Source: Nematopogon swammerdamellus (taxonomy: Eukaryota; Arthropoda; Insecta; Lepidoptera; Adelidae). From it: a DNA stretch of 64,000 bases. The notes under the pieces were generated by a model, which was not told where the DNA came from, did no database searches, and was given only the letters and a program-made list of their open reading frames with translations. Where the stretch lies: the NCBI GenBank assembly GCA_946902875.1, contig OX336355.1, positions 17,145,347 to 17,209,346 of the forward strand, given 5' to 3'. This document shows positions 61,781 to 64,000 of this stretch, in pieces. The translations under genes were made by a program, and so were the position numbers. Every line of letters begins with the position of its first letter. Position 1 is the first letter of the stretch.

Positions 61781-63321
61781 TTCGCGACCAAAGGACACTA
61801 ATTACCGGTTTTTACAAATATAGTGGGGTTTCACAAACAGGGATGTGGGAATGTGTTCGTCTTACCGAATGATAATTAGTATCTAATGCGTCGTCATAAT
61901 GAATGAGCTGCAAAGCCTTGTATGTATGTTCTATTCTAAGATTGTAAATTATATTTAAAGGAAAGAAAACAAAAATCTACAAATTCAGACTTACATATTT
62001 TCTATACCGGCTCGAATTTTATATAAATTTTTTTTTTATAAAATTAATTTTGGTGAATCTTTTATTTATAAGTTCGGTTTATTAATTTGTTCTGTTTTTA
62101 TTCAACCTTGTATTTATTTTTGTGAATAATTTTGAATAGAAATTTTTTTAACATCTTGAGAAAGTGCAACTGTTCACAATTTTTTTTTGTACAGCCTCTT
62201 TTCCGTCACGTTCAACATCATGTTACTGTTAAGACTTTGTTAGTTCTTAACAGTTTCGAATAATGTACTATAATGTTTTCAGTTTTATTAAATAAAAATA
62301 TTGCTATTTTTCTACACTGTTAATCGGAATGGTCTGTACATATCTGATATAGAATTATATGCCTCACATATTTGCATACCTGCTTAATAATTGTACAATC
62401 ATAATGTAACCAAAAATTACTGTTAAAGAAAAAAGGTAAAAAATGCTATACTTTGACCTGTCGATACTTGGAAGGCTGCACCTTTCTAAAATTTTTTTTG
62501 CTGAGTGTGTTTATTTTTATGTTGTGCTACACAACCTTGCTAATAAGAGTTTGACACATCTTTGTAGTCCGGCAAAATAAATATAATGTTCTCCGTCCCA
62601 TACATTGCAAATTTTAAAATATAAAAAAAAATATATATACTTTATATATTTGAACCTAACATACATACGTACTGTCAAGCTACGCGTCTTCACATTGTTT
62701 GTTTATTTAATGTGTCCTCAAATCAATTATGAATACCAAATAAACATTTAAAACGCTACAAATATTGGAGGGTATTTTCGACCACAGTGGTAGGTACAGT
62801 TGTTACATAATGTACAAATTAGTATAACTTACACACTTGGCAATCACAAAACACAATAAAATGTAATTAATTGTAAAGTTAAACCATAAATAATGTATAA
62901 AGAAAATAGACGAAAATTTATAAATTCGGACTTAGATATTTTCTATACCGGGTCGAATTGGGTTACAGTTTTTATGTCGTCTTATTACACTCGTGGTCTA
63001 CTTCATGATGTATTAAAAGATCTGCGACACCTCGAAAGACTTTTGAAAAAATCGACTAAACATTCTCCGTCCCATACAACTGAAAACTTCAAGTATTTTT
63101 AATAAAATATCTACTTCACTGATATCACTACAACTATATATTTGGTATTATCTTATGTAACCCTAAATATAACAAAAACAGTTTTTCAAAAAAAAACAAG
63201 TTTGCGAAAAAAATCTCCTAATACTATGGAGGCCGATTCTCGATCCATAGTGCGGCAGTTGGTGAAGAGCTCGCGGCTCCGGAAATTAAACCACAGTGCG
63301 TGTACGTTCTTATAATATCCA

Positions 63322-63415
63322 CATGTTACAGAATTTGTGGAATATTTTCGGATATATTAAGCATGTTACAGAATTTGCGGAATATATTCGGACATATTCA
63401 GCATGTTACAGCATG
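63322..63415 (+). repeat. 40-bp tandem repeat, first block
   Basis: CATGTTACAGAATTTGYGGA and ATATATTCGGAYATATTMAG recur at 63322, 63362 and 63402, period 40 bp. Confidence 0.85.
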
Positions 63416-63735
63416 TAGTACTTGTTGAACTTACAGTTCCATGGGAAAGTAACATACCGAAGGACCACAACATCAAACTTAACAAGTACTGCAACTTAGT
63501 AGACCGGATTGTGAGAAACGGATTCAAGACTGATCTCTTCGCTGTGGAAGTCGGAGCAAGAGGACTACCAGCGAAGTCGCTCTACAGTCTCTTCAAGAAT
63601 CTAGGGCTCCCAAGATCGACGCTAAGCTCATATATGGAGAGAGCTTCGAAAACGTCACTGGAAGCATCCTACAGAATATGGATAGGTAGAGAAAGGGAGG
63701 TCGAGAGCGGGACTGGTGGTTTCCCCGCGTCCTAG
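63403..63735 (+). pseudogene. retroelement polyprotein C-terminal fragment
   Basis: Frame of 110 codons: VLVELTVPWESNIPKDHNIK, NKYCNLVDRIVRNGFKTDLF, AVEVGARGLPAKSLYSLFKN then LGLPRSTLSSYMERASKTSL and a short charged end. The xLVELTVPWExN...K..KY..L...G pattern is familiar from C-terminal domains of invertebrate retroelement polyproteins; the E...K spacing hints at a restriction-like endonuclease fold, but I cannot prove this. No RT precedes it. It sits inside a block of 40-bp repeats, so the start is arbitrary. Confidence 0.5.
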
Positions 63736-63908
63736 TCAACGCAGACTAGCCGACGAGGATTTGAAGCGAGCCGAAACGTGAAGCATGCGCGGGAAATTTA
63801 GAGTGGCCACTCGCTAGTCCCGGCCTCGATTAATACCCTCCTCTACTGCCGATGGGCCCGGATATGTTCGGTGAAGCCATCGCAAGCTTAGATCCACACC
63901 TTCCTTCC
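63736..63908 (+). other. retroelement 3' region
   Basis: GCGAGCCGAAACGTGAAGC, GGTGAAGCCATCGCAAGC and CCTTCCTTCC; GC-rich trailer of the fragment above, with no tail visible before the 40-bp repeats resume. Confidence 0.4.
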
Positions 63909-63910
63909 TT

Positions 63911-64000
63911 GCGGAATATATTCGGATTTACTCCGCACGTTACAGAATTTGCGGAATATATTCGGATAAATTAAGCATGTTGCAGAATTTGCGGAATATA
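63911..64000 (+). repeat. 40-bp tandem repeat, second block (runs off the window)
   Basis: TTGCGGAATATATTCGGATT, CATGTTGCAGAATTTGCGGA; the same unit as 63322-63415, period about 41 bp, continuing past the end. Confidence 0.85.

Larger units (their letters stand above)
59082..63252. mobile_element. Transib-like element with ~1.5-kb inverted arms
   Basis: Termini CACTATGGATCGAG at 59082 and its inverse ending CCATAGTG at 63252. The adjacent 5 bp are CGGCA on both sides (59077-59081 and 63253-63257); no other duplication length fits. CAC(A/T)xTGG ends plus a 5-bp GC-rich duplication are characters of Transib, the superfamily related to the RAG1 recombinase. The left arm (59082-60917, minus a 322-bp SINE and its duplication) and right arm (61685-63252) are inverted copies of roughly 95% identity by eye; the 69-codon frames at 59441-59232 (minus) and 62893-63102 (plus) differ at only about four residues. 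Just inside each end ACTATGGA...TCCATAGT forms a small subterminal hairpin. The 767-bp centre carries a broken transposase-like frame. Ordinary Transibs have short TIRs, so the long arms are a secondary duplication. It is probably immobile without a helper. Confidence 0.8.

Noticed and set aside
59082..63252. CACTA/En-Spm or Chapaev assignment based on the CACTA start
   Set aside because: Two-, three- and four-bp duplications do not match at the ends; only the 5-bp CGGCA does.

Overview
The window looks like lepidopteran (moth or butterfly) nuclear DNA. It carries repeat families typical of moth genomes: elements with CCGGCCAAGTGCGAGTCGG heads and (CAGA)n cores, TTTTGCCCGCGGCTTCGCTC and GCCCGCGGCTCCGCCCGCTC repeats, CAGCCACCCAT-tailed LINEs, and tRNA/5S-headed SINEs. 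There is no bacterial-style gene packing, no operon, no CRISPR array and no functional rRNA or tRNA gene. Nearly all longer reading frames are retroelement or transposase remnants. Family names used here (Lep-A, -B, -C, -D, -H, -P; LINE-E, -F, -G) are local labels for repeats that can be aligned to each other inside the window.

Only two stretches look like exons. One, at 21218-21363 on the minus strand, has a good acceptor and donor and encodes part of a DLC1/crossveinless-c type SAM domain, so the window probably lies in large introns of that RhoGAP gene. The other, at 24580-24659 (minus), is the first coding exon of a THAP-domain protein. It sits between inverted repeats and may belong to a transposon. 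A 62-codon ORF at 50976-51161 lies behind a CpG-rich, promoter-like stretch and is an unassigned candidate gene.

Layout. 1-20 kb: a minisatellite element, SINEs, LINE tails, two MITEs, a long Lep-C element with four ~320-bp units, and a second minisatellite copy. 20-29 kb: the cv-c exon, the THAP exon, and a ~285-bp tandem array interrupted by a nested retroposon. 29-37 kb: two reverse-transcriptase remnants; the second (35028-36615) splits an older repeat whose unsplit copy is at 38.2 kb. 37-46 kb: hairpin elements, a hAT-like MITE, nested SINE/MITE structures and a third minisatellite copy. 46-50 kb: Penelope-like and LINE-G fragments, a mariner lacking its catalytic core, and a Mutator-like element with a 9-bp duplication. 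53-57 kb: a 250-bp pentanucleotide array and a Lep-D higher-order tandem array between inverted flanks. 59-63 kb: a 4.17-kb element.

That last element (59082-63252) is the most striking object. It has CACTATGG termini and a 5-bp CGGCA target duplication, the signature of the Transib (RAG1-related) superfamily. It is built as two ~1.5-kb inverted arms around a ~0.77-kb centre, which encodes what looks like a frameshifted N-terminal part of a Transib transposase. A SINE sits in the left arm, and the right arm preserves the matching empty site.
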